The notes beneath the pieces were generated by a model that saw only the letters and a program-made list of their open reading frames with translations, did not search any database and was not told the origin of the DNA. Source: Lathyrus oleraceus (Eukaryota; Streptophyta; Magnoliopsida; Fabales; Fabaceae). Taken from it: 64,000 nt of DNA. Below are positions 1 through 12,085 of the stretch, piece after piece. Made by a program: the position numbers and the translations under genes. Every line of letters starts with the position of its first letter. The stretch's first letter is position 1. Location: assembly GCF_024323335.1 (NCBI RefSeq), contig NC_066583.1:362808377-362872376 (forward strand), given 5' to 3'.

Positions 1-959
1 AAAGAAGGCCAAGTTTCCACACAATACCATGGAAGAGGGGAGACTTACTATCTCACTAACTAGAATGCTTATGCCTTTTGTGTCACAAATTTAGCGCTAT
101 GTTAAGCAATCGTAATTGGACTTATGTAGAAGTCACAACTATTTGAGGCCGAGCAATAGACTTTTGGTGTTAATGCATGTTAGAGACATAGTATTATGAA
201 CTATGCTCATTAAACATACCACACACAAAAAATATGCAAAAGGTGTTGCCTAATCTCATCCATACTCATGTTAATCTTTCAATCAACTAGCATTAGGACT
301 TTGAGATGTCATTGTCCAAATGGAAATGAATGGATGAAGAAGGGGAATTAGATGAAGAGGGAAAGGGATGAATGAGATCACAAATTGGTCAAAGGAGGAT
401 TTTTACCAAATTAATATTATTCATTCATTTTGGGAGATGGAATGTACATTCCATCAATCCCCTAAATCCAATAATATTAACTTGACAAAGTCAAATCAAC
501 CTTGACCAAGGCCTAACAACAAATAAGAAACTCAATTAAGTCAATACCAATGATCAACACAATTAAAATGGCATTTATTCAATTAAAAATATTAAAATAA
601 TGCATTAAATTTAAATATGTTTTGTCCAAATCCTAAAATCTCATCAAAACACCAAATAAATGGCCATGAGATTTATCATAGGTCAAACAAGGTCAAAGGA
701 CCTTGAAAATGGTAATTTACATGGAAAAGGGCTACATTGAATACAAATGATCCTTAGTAATTCTACCAACTCTTGATATTCAATGTGCTCTTGACTGTTA
801 TCAGTACCTTCCATCTTTAAATGATTAGTGTGAAAAATTAGTCTGAGTTAGGCCTGTAGCATAATCAATTAAAAGTTAGTCTTGTTAGTAGGGGTAAAAT
901 AAATCACCGTTATTCAAAGAAAAGAAAAAGAAACTGCAAAAAATAAAATAAATTAAAAT
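1..959. other. AT-rich repeat-like sequence, no gene
   Basis: No reading frame with a recognisable product is visible on either strand. The sequence is AT-rich and has the look of dispersed legume repeat DNA, probably LTR or untranslated sequence of a gypsy-type element. From about 960 on it passes into the coding tail of the gypsy element described next. The assignment to a repeat is inference from style and position. Confidence 0.4.
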
Positions 960-1105
960 GAAATCGTGGGTTGCCTCCCACGCAGTGCTTTGTTTAGTGT
1001 CGGTAGCTTGACAATGGTGTATTCAGGCTGCTTGTGTTACAAATGGTGGTTCAATTAAGTCATGGCGAGAATAATATGTAGGTATATCACCATTGGTGTA
1101 GTGTT

Positions 1106-1387
1106 TCAGTATTTATCCATTAACCATGAACGGGTCAGCTGATTGGCTCTTAATTCAACTGCACCAGAGGGCATGACTCTTGTGACCTCGAATGGTCCGG
1201 TCCATATGGAACGTAGTTTACTAGGAAATAGGTGTAATCTAAAGTTGAATAAAAGTACTATGTTGCCTACCCGAAACTCCTTCCTCGCGACACGCTTGTC
1301 ATACCATGCTTTGGTTCGCTCTTTGTAGATTACATCATTTTCATAGGCATCACATTGGAGTTCTTCTAATTCCTGGATATCTAACAA
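1106..1387 (-). pseudogene. gypsy integrase C-terminal fragment
   Basis: About 93 codons are open. The sequence has the pattern seen at the C-terminus of Athila/Tat integrases: a charged stretch with KAWYDKR, then GNIVLLFNFRLHLFPSKL and SIWTGPFEV. This is the region after the catalytic core that holds the GPF-like motif and helps in DNA binding. There is no full catalytic triad here. It is a broken piece of the same pol as the fragment at 1745-2056, with stops or frameshifts between them. Confidence 0.8.
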
Positions 1388-1744
1388 TCATTTGTTCATA
1401 ACTTCTTAATAGTCCATGTTTAAGGCCTTAATATCACAATATGCTTTATGTTCTAGTTCGAAGGGTAAGTGACACGACTTCCTATAGACTAAATTGAAGG
1501 GTGTTGTTCCTATAGGGGTTTTATAGGCAGTCCTATAAGCCCATAACGCGTCTTGAAGTCTAGAGGATCAATCTTTCCTGTAAAATGAGATAGTTTTTTC
1601 TAGAATTTGTTTTATTTCTCGATTTGATACTTCTACTTATCCATTGGTTTGAGGATGATATGGTGTAGCTACCCTATGTCTCACGCCATATTTGTTCAAG
1701 AGTTTTTCAAAAATTCCTGAAATAAAACGAGATCCACCGTTGCT

Positions 1745-2056
1745 TCAAACTAGGCGAGGTGTTTTGAACCTAGGGAATATGTAGTTCTTAAACATCCTAA
1801 TCACTACTCGTGCGTCATTGGTAGGTGAGGAGATCACATATATCCATTTTGATATGTAATCAACAACAACAAGTATGTACTTGTTTCTCATAGATAGGGG
1901 GAATGGACCCATAAAATTGATACCCCAGACGTCAAAGATTTCTACTTCCTGAATATTCTTTAGGGGCATCTCATCGCGCCTTGATATATTTCTAGTGTGT
2001 TGGCACCGGTCACATTCAATTATGAAGGTATGCACCTCACGCCATAAAGTTGGCAA
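1745..2056 (-). pseudogene. gypsy integrase zinc-binding and core fragment
   Basis: About 103 codons are open. They start in the second half of the HHCC zinc-binding region (CDRCQHTRNIS) and run into the integrase core. The GINFMGPFP block corresponds to the usual GIDFMGPFP, so the first catalytic Asp is changed to Asn here. VVVDYISKW follows, as in gypsy integrases. The rest of the DDE triad is not in this open frame; the next stretch is disrupted. A dead integrase is the simplest reading. Confidence 0.85.
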
Positions 2057-2647
2057 ATAAAGGTCTTCTTGGAGGATTTTAACGCAAGTTTTGGATGTGT
2101 TGGCATGCCCACCATAAGGGGATGAGTCGCAATGAGTTATGATATTTGGTGCCTCCTCTTCAGGAACACAACGACGAAAAATGTTGTATGCTCCTCTCTT
2201 GAAGAGAAGAGGTTCTTCCCAATAGAATAGTTTTACGTTGTGGAAGAATTTTTTCCTTTTGTTGGTACGTCAATCCTTGAGGTAATTAATTAGTCGCGGG
2301 AAAATTCACGAAGTCAGCGTACCAAGGTACAATGGTCACTACACGGGCATTAGCGCTACCTCATCTAGGGATTCTTCGTGACTTATCCAATTATCGAGTG
2401 ATGCTATCAGCCTGTCATATGAAAAGTCATCATTGATAGGGATATGGTCATGTTTTAGATACTCTAACCTAGAGAGTTGGTCGACAACCACGTTCTCAGT
2501 CTATTTCTTATCACGGATCTCTAAATTAAATTCTTGTAATAAAAGGATCCAACGAAGCAGCCTAGGTTTTGCGTCTTTTTTGCTCAATAAGTATCGTATG
2601 GCAGCATGATTTATGTATACGATGATTTTAGCTCCAACTAAGTAGGA

Positions 2648-2955
2648 TCAGAATTTGTCTATTGCAAATACCACAACTAAGAGTTCCTTCTCTGTTGTTG
2701 CGTAAGTTAGTTGGGTTGCATCTAAGGTTCTGCTAGCATAGTAGATCATATGTAAGATTTTATCTTTTCGTTGTCCTAAGACATCGCCTACAGTGAAATC
2801 ACTAGCATCACACATCATCTTGAAGGGTTGGTTCCAATCGGGAGGTTGCATAATAGGTGCAGAGATTAGTGTTATCTTAAGAAGATTAAATACCTTTAGA
2901 CATTTTTCGTCAAAGATGAATTCTACATCTTTCATTAGGAGGCCGGTTAAGGATT
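2648..2955 (-). pseudogene. gypsy RNase H fragment
   Basis: The blocks PPDWNQPFKMMCDASDF, YYASRTLDATQLTYATTEKELL and VVFAIDKF are the standard RNase H-like domain that follows gypsy reverse transcriptase. The Asp of CDASD and the Glu of TTEKELL are kept. The open frame runs on upstream into element 1's LTR, but the gypsy sequence itself begins at about 2955, right at the insertion point. The matching reverse transcriptase is at 11262-12010. Confidence 0.88.
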
Positions 2956-2960
2956 CAGTT

Positions 2961-3944
2961 TGAAGGTAGAGAAAAACAAGAAAGGGGGTTCGAATTATTT
3001 TTCGAAAATAAAACTTTTTTGAGAATTTAGACACAAAATTTTATACTGGTTCGCTTGAAATTCAAAGGTACTCCAGTCCACCCGGCCAAGGTGATTTCGC
3101 CTTCAAAAAGAACTTAATCCACTAATCTTGAAAGATTATACAAACAACCGTCTAAGAGAATAATCCCTTAGCCCTCTCAAGTATTCAGACTTCACAGAGT
3201 CACTTGAGGAAATCTTAGTAATAAAATGATTGGTAATGCACAGTGCTTCTAACAATAAGCAAATATTACAGAAATATAAGAACAACAACTTTTCACCTAA
3301 GAGCAGTAGCTCGTGAAATAATGAAAGGGGATGATTGAGAGATTTTTATTCTTGTGTGTCTCTGGTGTGTTTTCTTGTGCGACATTCCATCCTTTATATA
3401 CGAGTTTGAGAGGACCGTTGGGTGATGACAAAATCTTGGACATTGAAGAATGATTAATGTCATTACACTCCTTGTTTCTTTCCAAAACCGTTTTGGGTGC
3501 GCCATAGTTTCCTTCTAGAAATAGTTTCTTTTTAAATGCAGATTTATTCACGGTTACACTTTCTGAGTCAGCGAATCCTATATTCAGAGTCTTGTTTTGC
3601 AATGTTCGTCTTCAGAGGGTACTTGTATCTGATTGTATCAGAGTTTCTCTTTAATCTTGACTTCTTCAGATCGTGCGTCTTCAGAGTCTGGATTTATTCT
3701 TCTCTTTCAGAGTTTCTAACTTCTTTCATTTTGCTAGCGCTTGTGTTAGAGTCAGAACCTTCTTGTCACGTATCCTATGAGTAGCATCTAACGCTGGATT
3801 CTTTATCTGATGATTTATCTATCTGATTGTTTGATCAGAGTCCTGCACACTTAAGAAAAGTTTCGTTAGGATACCATTTTTGTTTCATCCTTTGTTATCA
3901 TCAAAATCTTAGAGATACATTGTAGAACCAATTGTGTTCTTACA
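2961..3944 (-). repeat. Element 1, 3' LTR
   Basis: 984 bp, starting TGAAGGTAG and ending GTTCTTACA on the plus strand. It aligns without gaps to the LTR at 10180-11163, with about 50 mismatches. A TATATAAAG-like box on the minus strand lies near 3395. Confidence 0.95.
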
Positions 3945-4357
3945 ATCTCCCCTTTTTTGATGATGACAAAACAAGACAGAGTAGAGGTGAAATAGTACAA
4001 AAAAATCTCAGAGCAGATAAGGAAGGGGACTCCCCCTAAGTTAGATCATTAGATTTAACAGAAGTTCTTATCGGACCTTCCTTGGTTTAGTGCTCTAGTT
4101 ATTTTCCTGCATATCTTAAGTCATCAATTTAATAATATTTATTAATGTTTGCAGTGCCTTTAGAGGTTTTAGTTATATTTCCATCAGAGTTGTTTTTAAT
4201 TCTCCTTCTTTTTGTCAGAATAAAAAAGACATAGCAAAAAAACGGATATTTATAGTAGAGAAAAACAGGTACAGATAAGCAGCACAGAAGGCATAGATCA
4301 AAAGGCAAGATAAAAAAAACATCAGAAGGAAAAGCAATAAACAAATAGCCTAGGTGC
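3945..4357 (-). promoter_or_regulatory. Element 1 polypurine tract and 3' untranslated region
   Basis: Directly inside the 3' LTR the minus strand reads CATCATCAAAAAAGGGGAGA and then the LTR TGTAAG. The A/G-rich tract is the plus-strand primer, and the CATCATC motif before it is a hallmark of Sirevirus 3' ends. The remainder to the end of the third ORF at 4358 holds no gene. Confidence 0.8.
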
Positions 4358-6300
4358 CTAAGGGTTTGGGGGCGGAGGCATCCTCTGGAGCAGCTGAGAC
4401 AACCTGTTCTGAATGTTGATGTTGACAGAGTCCTGTTGGTTCAGCCTAACTCGTACCACTTGTTGTTCCTTTTGTAATTCCTCTAGAATCTTTAAGACCA
4501 GAGGGGAAAACCCAGAGTTAGAGTGCTCCACCTGAGTTAAAGCATCAGCCCTGGCCTTGGCAGCTTTCTCTGCAGCAACACGTGATGCTTCTTCAGCTTT
4601 AGCTTTAGCTTTTGCCTCAGCCTCAACAGCAGCAGCTTCAGCAACAACCTTTTCTTCAGCTTCTCTGATCCGTTATTCTTCTTCCAGGCGCGCTTTCTCT
4701 TCTGCTTCCTTCCTAGCCTATTTCTGGCCAAACGATCTTAGAGCCTTATACCAGTATCTCCGATGAAGTCATTGCAGACTTGTTTAGAGAGGCCTTTTAA
4801 TTTGAAGGCATCAGAGGTCATCCAACTGATCACTCTGTTCCAGTGGATCCTCACTTCAGAGGGATCATGACTGATGCCGGAGTTGATAGTCAGAGACCTG
4901 GTCTTCTCTACCGAAGACTCTGCAAAAACTTTCATTGCTTCTTCAAGGGTAGGGAAGGCAATTTCTGGTTCAGTGGCAGAGGCTGGGGAGGATGGAGAAG
5001 ATGGATTGGTGTCACCAAGATTTAGAGTGGGAGTGATGGGGGCAACGGAAATTGATGGTGTGGGAATGGAAGAGGGGGACAATGTTGTTTGTTCAGGTTG
5101 TGGATTTGGTTCATATGGTGAGTGGATTGGTTGAGGTTCAGAAGGTGGATTTGGTTGTTGTGCAGGTGGTGGTGTTTGAGGTTGTTCAGATGTAGTTGGA
5201 CTGTGTTGTTCAGGGGGTGGGGAAGTGACTTCTGGTTCAGGTTCAGTGTGTGATGGCTGTTGAGAGGCCAGAGCACAAGCTTGTAGCTAAGCTAGAGTGG
5301 GGGATTCGGGGTCAGATGGTTCATTGTCAGAGGAGAGTACATAGTATGGTGGGGATTAAGGTGAGGATGATAATGATGGTGAGGTAGTTTCATTCAGCAT
5401 TTCTGCTTCAGAAACGGGTAGTATGGTGGTAGCAAGGTTGAATTTTAGAAAGGGTGGGTTAGAGGTTCTGGTGGTTGAGGGGGGTGTTTCAGATGAGGTG
5501 TATATTGGAGAGGTTTGGGGAAGAGAAGAAGCAATAGGTTTAAGTTTAACAGAGCGGGAGAGAGGTATAGACTTACTTGGAGAGCCAGCCAGAGGGTCTG
5601 GAGGTCTTGACCAAGAAGATTCTCCCAGCTTTGCTTTCTTTGCCTTCTTGGACTTATTAGAGGGCTCTCGCGTCCTCTTCATGAAGTATGGTGGATGCTC
5701 AGGTAGCCAGTCCACTGAGAACTCAGAGATGTCCACCCTTGATTGGCAAGATCCTGTAGATAGTAAGCTACCACTTCTGGAGGGTCAACCTTGGAGAATA
5801 GATAAAGTCCGTTGGGAATCTTCCTCTGATCCCTGAGTGCTTCCCAAGAGGTGTCTAGTGTTGGTTTAGCTTTGACTTGATCAATGATCCCAATGCTCTT
5901 TAGATTCTGAGCATTCAAAGGTCTTCCAATGTCAATAGTGACATCTTCCATTAGTCTGAGATGGATAAGGTGATCCACTAAGCCACTCTCAATTAGAACA
6001 TATGAGATAAGTCTTCCCATAGGGATGTAGTTCCTTGTCTTCATGTTGTTTCTGGTATCTTTGACGGAGTCTCTGAGATACTTGAAGAGTAATGCTGGCA
6101 GACACAGTTTCAGCCCTTTGTGGATGCAGTACATAATGCACTTCTGATCTGTGTTGATGTAGTCAGTGGAGTTTGATGCAGGGCAATGCTAAATGGTGCC
6201 TAGGATGATCTTCAACCAGACACAGAGGTTCTGATGGAGCTCCTTATTCTTGGAGTGTTTGCCTTCAGCACTCTATTGGAAGATAGTAGGATTAATTTCC
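4358..6300 (-). pseudogene. Element 1 third ORF (env-like position), broken
   Basis: This large ORF lies between pol and the 3' LTR, where Sireviruses carry an env-like gene of unsettled function. Its N-terminal part (about 6300-5680) resembles the plant transposon-associated domain found in such ORFs, with MYCIHKGLKLCLPALLF and IPMGRLISYVLIESGLV. Next come a Pro/Ser-rich region in a shifted frame (5736-5356), a low-complexity Pro/His/Asn/Gln stretch (about 5280-5090), and an Ala/Glu/Lys-rich block (about 4730-4530) likely to form a coiled coil. It ends RMPPPPNP-stop at 4358. At least one frameshift near 5700 and stops near 6273, 5355 and 4738 break it. The first part shares frame with the truncated reverse transcriptase upstream. 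Confidence 0.75.
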
Positions 6301-6319
6301 TGGGACAAGTATTTTGCCC

Positions 6320-8408
6320 TAGGGTTGATGTTTTTACAGAAGAGTGTAGAGTCAACCTTTCCTCTAATAAAATTATGTTCTAGAAGAAAGTTACTTAGTC
6401 TTTCATACCAAGCTCTAGGAGCTTGTTTTAAATCATACAGTGATTTCTTAAGTTTAAAAACGTGTTCTGGACATTTAGAGTTTTCAAAACCTGGAGGTTG
6501 ATTGACATAAACTTCTTCTGATATATAACCATTAAGGAATGCACTCTTGACATCCAATTGATATAGTTTGATGGAATGATTTACAGCAAATGAAACAAGT
6601 ACGCGAATAGATTCTAACCTGGTGACTGGGGCAAAGTTTTCGTTGTAGTCAATGCCTTCTTGTTGACTGTACCCCTGTGCCACCAGTCATGCTTTGTTTC
6701 TGACTACTTCTCCCTTTTCGTTTAGTTTATTTCTGAACACCCATCTGGTTCCAATAATGTGAGTTCCTTTAGGCTTTGGAACAAGATCCCAGACGTTATT
6801 CTTTGAGAATTGATCTAGCTCTTCTTTCATAGCTAGAACCCAGTCGTTGTCTTGAAGTGCCTCATCACAGGAAGTAGGCTCAATCGGAGATACTAGTCCT
6901 AGAGGAGTTTCTTAAGATACTTTGAATGTTGACCTAGTTCTGACAGGTTCATCCTTGTTTCCCATAGTCAAATCTTGAGAGATGTTGGGGCGACTTCTTG
7001 ATCTTTTTTGGATAGTTGAGGCTTCAATTGCATCTGGACTTTGTTTATCAGATACTTCTTGTGCTATAGTCTTTTCGTCAGAACCTGCAAGAGTGATCTC
7101 CAAATCTGCATGTTTTTCAACTAGCTTTAACTTTTTAGGGTCAAGCTTATCATCAAATCTGACATGTATTGATGCTTCCACAATTTTGGTTTCTGTGTTG
7201 TATACTCTGTAGCCTTTAGAGCGTTATGAGTATCCTAACATAATACCTTTTTGTGCTTTTTAATCAAACTTGTTCAGATGTTCTTTAGTATTGAGAATAA
7301 AACAAGAGCATCCAAAAGGATGGAAATAAGAAATGTTGGGTTTTCTTCCCTTACATAGTTCATAGGGATTCTTCTCCAGAATAGGTCTTATAGAGATTCT
7401 ATCCTGAATATAACACGTTGTATTTATTGCTTCAGCCCAAAAGTGCTTAGCCACATTTGTTTGATTGATCATGGTTCTGGCCATCTCCTGGAGTGTCCTA
7501 TTCTTCCTCTCTACAACTTCATTTTGTTGTGGAGTTCTAGGACAGGAGAAATCATGGGATATTCCATTAGAATCAAAAAGTTCCTCAAAAAAATTATTCT
7601 CGAATTCGCCACCATGATCACTTCTGACTCTGATGATTTTAGAGTCAAATTCGTTTTGCACTTTAGAACAGAAGCTAGTGAATACAGAGTGAGACTCACT
7701 CTTGTGCTTTAGGAATTTTACCCATGTCCAGCGACTAAAATCATCAACAATAACTAGTCCATACTTCTTTCCATTGACTGACATTGTCTTAACAGGTCCA
7801 AACAGGTCAATGTGAAGAAGTTCCAGTGGCTTAGAAAATTTACCTTTCTGACATGCCTCACATAGAGCTTCTGAAGAATACTTCAGTTTAGGTAGGCCTT
7901 TGACTAACTTGAGTTTATTTAGCTGAGAGAGTTTTCTCATGCTAATGTGGCCCAAGCGTCTATGCCATACTCGTTGCTCTTCATGCACAGACATCAAACA
8001 TTTTACATTTTGATCTTTTAGGTCTGAAAGATTTATTTTTTAAATATTGTTTTTCCTCTTGTCAGTGAATAGAACTGTTCCATTGTTCTGATTAATTGCT
8101 TTACATGTTTTTTGATTGAAGATTACATCATAACCGTTATCACTTAATTGACTTATTGATAACAGGCTATGCATTAATCCTTCTACATAGAGATCATCAG
8201 ATATAGAGGGAAGAGTTCCATTACCAATAGTTCCGGAGCCTCTGATTCTTCCTTTCTGATTTCCTCTGAACCCTACGAAGCCAACATCTTTAAGTTCCAG
8301 GCTTTGGAACATATATTTTGTTCCTGTCATATGTCGCGAGCATCCAGAGTCCAGGTACCATGATTGGTGTCTTAACTCTGCTGCATAAGATATTTGCAAC
8401 ATAAACAA
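6320..8408 (-). pseudogene. Element 1 pol: protease, integrase, truncated reverse transcriptase
   Basis: One frame carries all three domains, interrupted by stops near 8040, 7260, 7215, 6912 and 6693. Protease has the active-site block WYLDSGCSRHMTG (about 8355). Integrase (7997-7260) has the HHCC finger (RLGHI ... CEACQKGK) and the DDE residues in HIDLFGP, RSDHGGEF and NEVVERKN; the usual G of QQNGVVERKN is E here. Reverse transcriptase starts near MAQGYSQQEGIDY and reaches LDVKSAFLNG, LKQAPRAWYERL and GKVDSTLFCKN, then stops matching. The YVDD active site and RNase H are deleted, and the third ORF follows in the same frame. It cannot make an active polymerase. Confidence 0.9.
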
Positions 8409-10095
8409 TCTTATCCTTTGGTACCCATAATCTTTTGGGTCCTTTGTGATTAGTTTTCCCAGAGTTTCTTAGAACTTTGGGTTTTCTAGCATTATCAAAA
8501 TGTTGTGCTTGTGTATGTGTGTAGTGATAAGAAAAATGAGATTTAGGTTTTTCATCTGTAGAAGATTTATCTTCACTGGGGACATACCATATTCCTCTTT
8601 TATTATTCTGACTTACTCCACAAGTCATGGATGCCATTCTGCTCCTTTCTATCCCATTTTTTAGAAATTTTTGAAAAGATTTTTCATATTCATATATTAT
8701 TATGTTAGAAGTTTGTGGGGCTTGAGATAGTGCTTCTTCAAGTTTTAAACATTGTTTATTTGTGGAGTCTCTCTCTTTTATCAAAGTTTGATTTTCATCT
8801 TTTAGTTCTAAAGCAATTATCTCAAGCTTATCACATTCTTCGATGGTTCTTTCAAGAACTCCTTTTAAAGCGTTAAATTTTTGTTTGAGTTTCTGATATG
8901 AGTTTAAAGTTTCAGAAAGACATGATTCAAGGTCAGAGCGAGAAAGATAAGAAAATACCTCTTCAGGATCAAATTCTCTATCTAATGAATTTCCAGAGGT
9001 TGTAGCCATGAATGCAACATTTGCTTCCTCTTCAGAGTCTGATTCAGAGGAATCAGATTCACTGTCGTCCCAGGTGGCCATTAGTCCCTTTTTGGTTTTG
9101 AATGAGCTTTTCTTGAAGCTTTCTCTTTTGGAGCTTTCTTTCTTCAGCTTTGGACATTCGTTTCTATAATGACATGTTTCCTTACATTCATAGCATGTTA
9201 TGTCTTTGTTTGACTTGCCTCTGGAGGTTGATTCTGAGCGATCTCCCTTGGGTCTTGGTCTTCTGAAGTTGTTATTCCTTTTTCTCCAGAGTTGTTTTAC
9301 TCTTCTGGTTAAAAGGGATAACTCTTCTTCATCGTCATTCTTCTTTTTCAGAGTCGTCATTGTCTTCCTCTTCATCTTGGAAGACTTTGTTCCTTTATGG
9401 CTTGCGTCTTTCAGATCTGGACTTCAGTGCTACCGACTTGATCTTCTTTTGAGACTCATCTTCCTCCAGTTCTATCTCATGACTTCTGAGAGAACTGGCG
9501 AGTTCCTCAAGGCTGATATTGTTCATATCTTTTGATGGCTTTAAAGCTGTGACCATTGGTCTACACTTCTTTGGCAAGTTTCTAACTATCTTTTTTACAT
9601 GATCTGTAGTTGTGTAGCCCTTGTCCAGAACTTTGAGTCCTGCAATTAAAGTTTGAAATCTAGAAAATATTACCTCTACAGCTTCATTGTCCTCCATCTT
9701 GAATGCTTCATACTTCTGAATTAGAGCCAGAGCCTTTGTCTCTTTGACTTGAGAATTTCCTTCGTCAGTCATCCTCAGGGAGTCAAGTATTTCTTTAGTT
9801 GTTTCCCTGTTGGTGATCTTTCATATTCATTGTAGGAAATGGCATTTAACAGTATCGATCTAGATTTGTGATGGTTTTTGAAGTCATGCTTCTGATCATC
9901 TATCATTTTACTTCTGGGAATGGCAACGCCAGCGTCAGACACAAAAGGTGTGTAGCCGATTGTGACTATGTCCCATAGATCAGCATCATAGCCTAGAAAG
10001 AAACTTTCAATTCTATCTTTCCAATAATCAAATTTTTCTCCATCAAATAGTGGAGGTTTATCATTGTAGCTATCTCTTTCATTGGTGTTGGCCAT
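8290..10095 (-). pseudogene. Element 1 gag, frameshifted
   Basis: The start at 10095 (MANTNERDSYNDKPPLF) lies about 70 bp inside the primer-binding site, as expected for gag. Three open pieces follow in different frames: 10095-9775, 9772-9395 and 9375-8290. The first holds the gag-like FDGEKFDYWKDRIESFFLG block. The second continues it with NISLEELASSLRSHEIELEE. The third has a CCHC zinc knuckle, CYECKETCHYRNEC, where the usual Gly before His is Cys, followed by acidic and coiled-coil sequence up to the protease. Two frameshifts make it non-functional as a single protein. Confidence 0.85.
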
Positions 10096-10162
10096 AATGT
10101 TTTTCTCACGCTGGATCTCTCTACACTATTAAGTGTTTGATTAGAAAATCAATAACAGAGTC

Positions 10163-10178
10163 GAAACTCTGATACCAA
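10163..10178 (-). promoter_or_regulatory. Element 1 primer-binding site (tRNA-iMet)
   Basis: The minus strand reads TGGTATCAGAGTTTCG, two bases inside the 5' LTR. TGGTATCAGAG is complementary to the 3' end of plant initiator tRNA-Met, the usual copia primer. Confidence 0.9.
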
Positions 10179-10179
10179 T

Positions 10180-11163
10180 TGAAGGTAGAGAAAAACAAGA
10201 AAGGGGGTTTGAATTGTTTTTCGAAAATAAAACAATTTTGAGAATTTAGGCATAGAATTTTATATTGGTTCGCTTGAAATTCAAAGCTACTCCAGTCCAT
10301 CCGGACAAGGTGATTTCACCTTCAAAAAGGACTTAATCCACTAATCTTGAAAGATTACACAAACAACCGTCTAAGAGAATAATCCCTTAGCCTTCTCAAG
10401 TATTCAGACTTCACAGAGTCACTTGAGGAAATCTTAGTAATAAAATGATTGGTAATGCATAGTGCTTCTAACAATAAGCAAATATTACAAAAATATAAGA
10501 ACAACAATTTTTCACGTAAGAGCAACAGCTTGTGAAATAGTGAAAGGGGATGATTGAGAGATTTGTATTCTTGTGTGTCTCTGGTGTGTTTTCTTGTGCG
10601 ACATTCCATACTTTATATAGGAGTTTGAGAGGACCGTTGGGTGATGACAGAATCATGGACATTGAAGAATGATTAATTTCATTACTCTCCTTGTTTCTTT
10701 CCAAAACCGTTTTGGGTGCGTCATAATTTCCTTCTAGAAATAGTTTCTTTCTAAATGCAGATTTCTCCATGGTTACGCTTTCTGAGTCAGCGAATCCTGT
10801 ATTTAGAGTCTTGTTTTGCAATGTTCGTCTTCAGAGGGTACTTGTATCTGACTGTATCAGAGTTTCTCTTTAATCTTGACTTCTTTAGATCGTGCGTCTT
10901 CAGAGTCTGGATTGATTCTTCTCTTTCAGAGTTTCTGACTTCTTTCATTTTGCTAGTGCTTGTGTTAGAGTCAGAACCTTCTGGTCACGTATCCTCTGAG
11001 TAGCATCTAACGCTGGATTCTTTATCTAATGATTTATCTATCTGATTGTTTGATCAGAGTCCTGCACACTTAAGAAAAATTTCGTTAGGATACCATTTTT
11101 GTTTCATCCTTTGTTATCATCAAAATCTTAGAGATACATTGTAGAACCAACTTTGTTCTTACA
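10180..11163 (-). repeat. Element 1, 5' LTR
   Basis: 984 bp, the same length as the left LTR. On the minus strand a CTATATAAAG box at about 10611-10621 is a likely TATA box for element transcription. It is followed outside by the duplication CAGTT at 11164-11168. Confidence 0.95.
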
Positions 11164-11261
11164 CAGTTATCTTGGAGAAATCTTTAATGAAGCATCGGTA
11201 AAAGTCGGTGTGTCCAAGGAAACTTCGGATTTCGCTAATTGTTTTTGGGTGGTTAGAGATT

Positions 11262-12010
11262 CTATATTATCTCTATCTTAGCTCTATCGACCTTAATTCC
11301 CATTTTTGACACTATGTGTCTTAGGACTATTCCCTTTGTTACCATGAAATGGCATTTCTCCCAGTTTAGCACCAGATTAACTTGTAAGCATCTTTCGAGG
11401 ATTCTCTCTAAGTTATCCAGGGAGTTTTCATAACTGGATCCGTATACCGAGAATTCGTCCATGAAAACTTCCATGATTTCTTCCAGGAAGTCTGCGAATA
11501 TGGACATCATGCATTGTTGGAAGGTTGTAGGAGCGTTACACAATCCGAATGACATTCTTCGATAAGCGGAAGTGTCGTAAGGACACGTGAAGGTTGTCTT
11601 TTCTTGGTCATCTGGGTGGATGGGTATTTGGAAAAATCCGGAGTATCCGTCTAAGTAACAGAAGTAAGAGTTTCTAGCTAAACGGTCTAGCATTTAGGCA
11701 ATAAACGGAAGGGGAAATGATCCTTTCAGGTTACTTTGTTTATCCTTCTATAATCTATGCACATGCGCCTTCCGTTTTCTATGCGTTTTGCTACTGATTC
11801 TCCTTTTTCATTTTGTACGACCGTGACACCTCCTTTCTTTGCTACCACAGGCACAAGACTAACCCATGTACTATCAGAGATTTGGTAGATAATTCCTGCA
11901 TTTAGAAGTTTTAATACTCCCTTCTTAACTACATCACTCATTATATTATTTATCCTTATTTGGTGTTCTCTAGAAGGTTTAGAATCTCCCTCTAGCATAA
12001 TCAGATGCAT
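11262..12010 (-). pseudogene. gypsy reverse transcriptase, frameshifted
   Basis: Two open pieces in different frames (12010-11726 and 11693-11262) cover the fingers and palm. Visible blocks include ISDSTWVSLVPVVAKKGG, RRMCIDYRRINK, YFCYLDGYSGFFQIPIHP, TFTCPYDTSAYRRMSFGLCN and PTTFQQCMM. The active site reads FMDEFSVYG where the family has FMDDFSVYG, so the second catalytic Asp is replaced by Glu. The frameshift sits near 11700-11725. These blocks match Athila/Tat-type enzymes, and the continuation into RNase H is at 2955. Confidence 0.9.
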
Positions 12011-12085
12011 TCACACAAAGGGACTCATTCCTTTCAAGTCAGAGATGGTATAGCCTAGAGCTGCATCATATTATGCTAGAGTTGA

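Larger units (their letters stand above)
960..2960 (-). mobile_element. Athila-type Ty3/gypsy remnant, 3' pol part (RNase H, integrase)
   Basis: This is the downstream part of a minus-strand gypsy element, cut off from its reverse transcriptase by element 1. Reading the minus strand from 2955 downwards, RNase H, integrase zinc-binding and core, then integrase C-terminus follow in the normal gypsy order. Stops and frameshifts lie between the blocks. A motif at about 965-1000 (minus strand reads ...GGCAACCCACG) resembles the end of pol in many legume Athila-like elements; that comparison is from memory. The other half is at 11164-12775, and the 5-bp duplication CAGTT at 2956-2960 and 11164-11168 shows that the two halves were one sequence. 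Confidence 0.85.
2961..11163 (-). mobile_element. Element 1: full-length Sirevirus-like Ty1/copia, nested in the Athila element
   Basis: The element is 8203 bp, bounded by two 984-bp LTRs (TG...CA) and by an identical 5-bp duplication CAGTT (2956-2960, 11164-11168). It has a tRNA-iMet primer site next to the right LTR and a polypurine tract with an adjacent TTTGTCATCATC-type motif next to the left LTR, so it is transcribed right to left. Gene order is gag, protease, integrase, reverse transcriptase, then a third ORF in the env-like position, which together with the PPT motif points to Sirevirus. The 3' half of reverse transcriptase and all of RNase H are missing, and several stops and frameshifts are present. 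The LTRs have no indels and about 50 differences by eye (5.1%). Confidence 0.95.

Noticed and set aside
4557..5836. Plus-strand open frames rich in Ala, Ser and Gly
   Set aside because: They are antisense shadows of the coiled-coil and Pro-rich parts of the third ORF of element 1.
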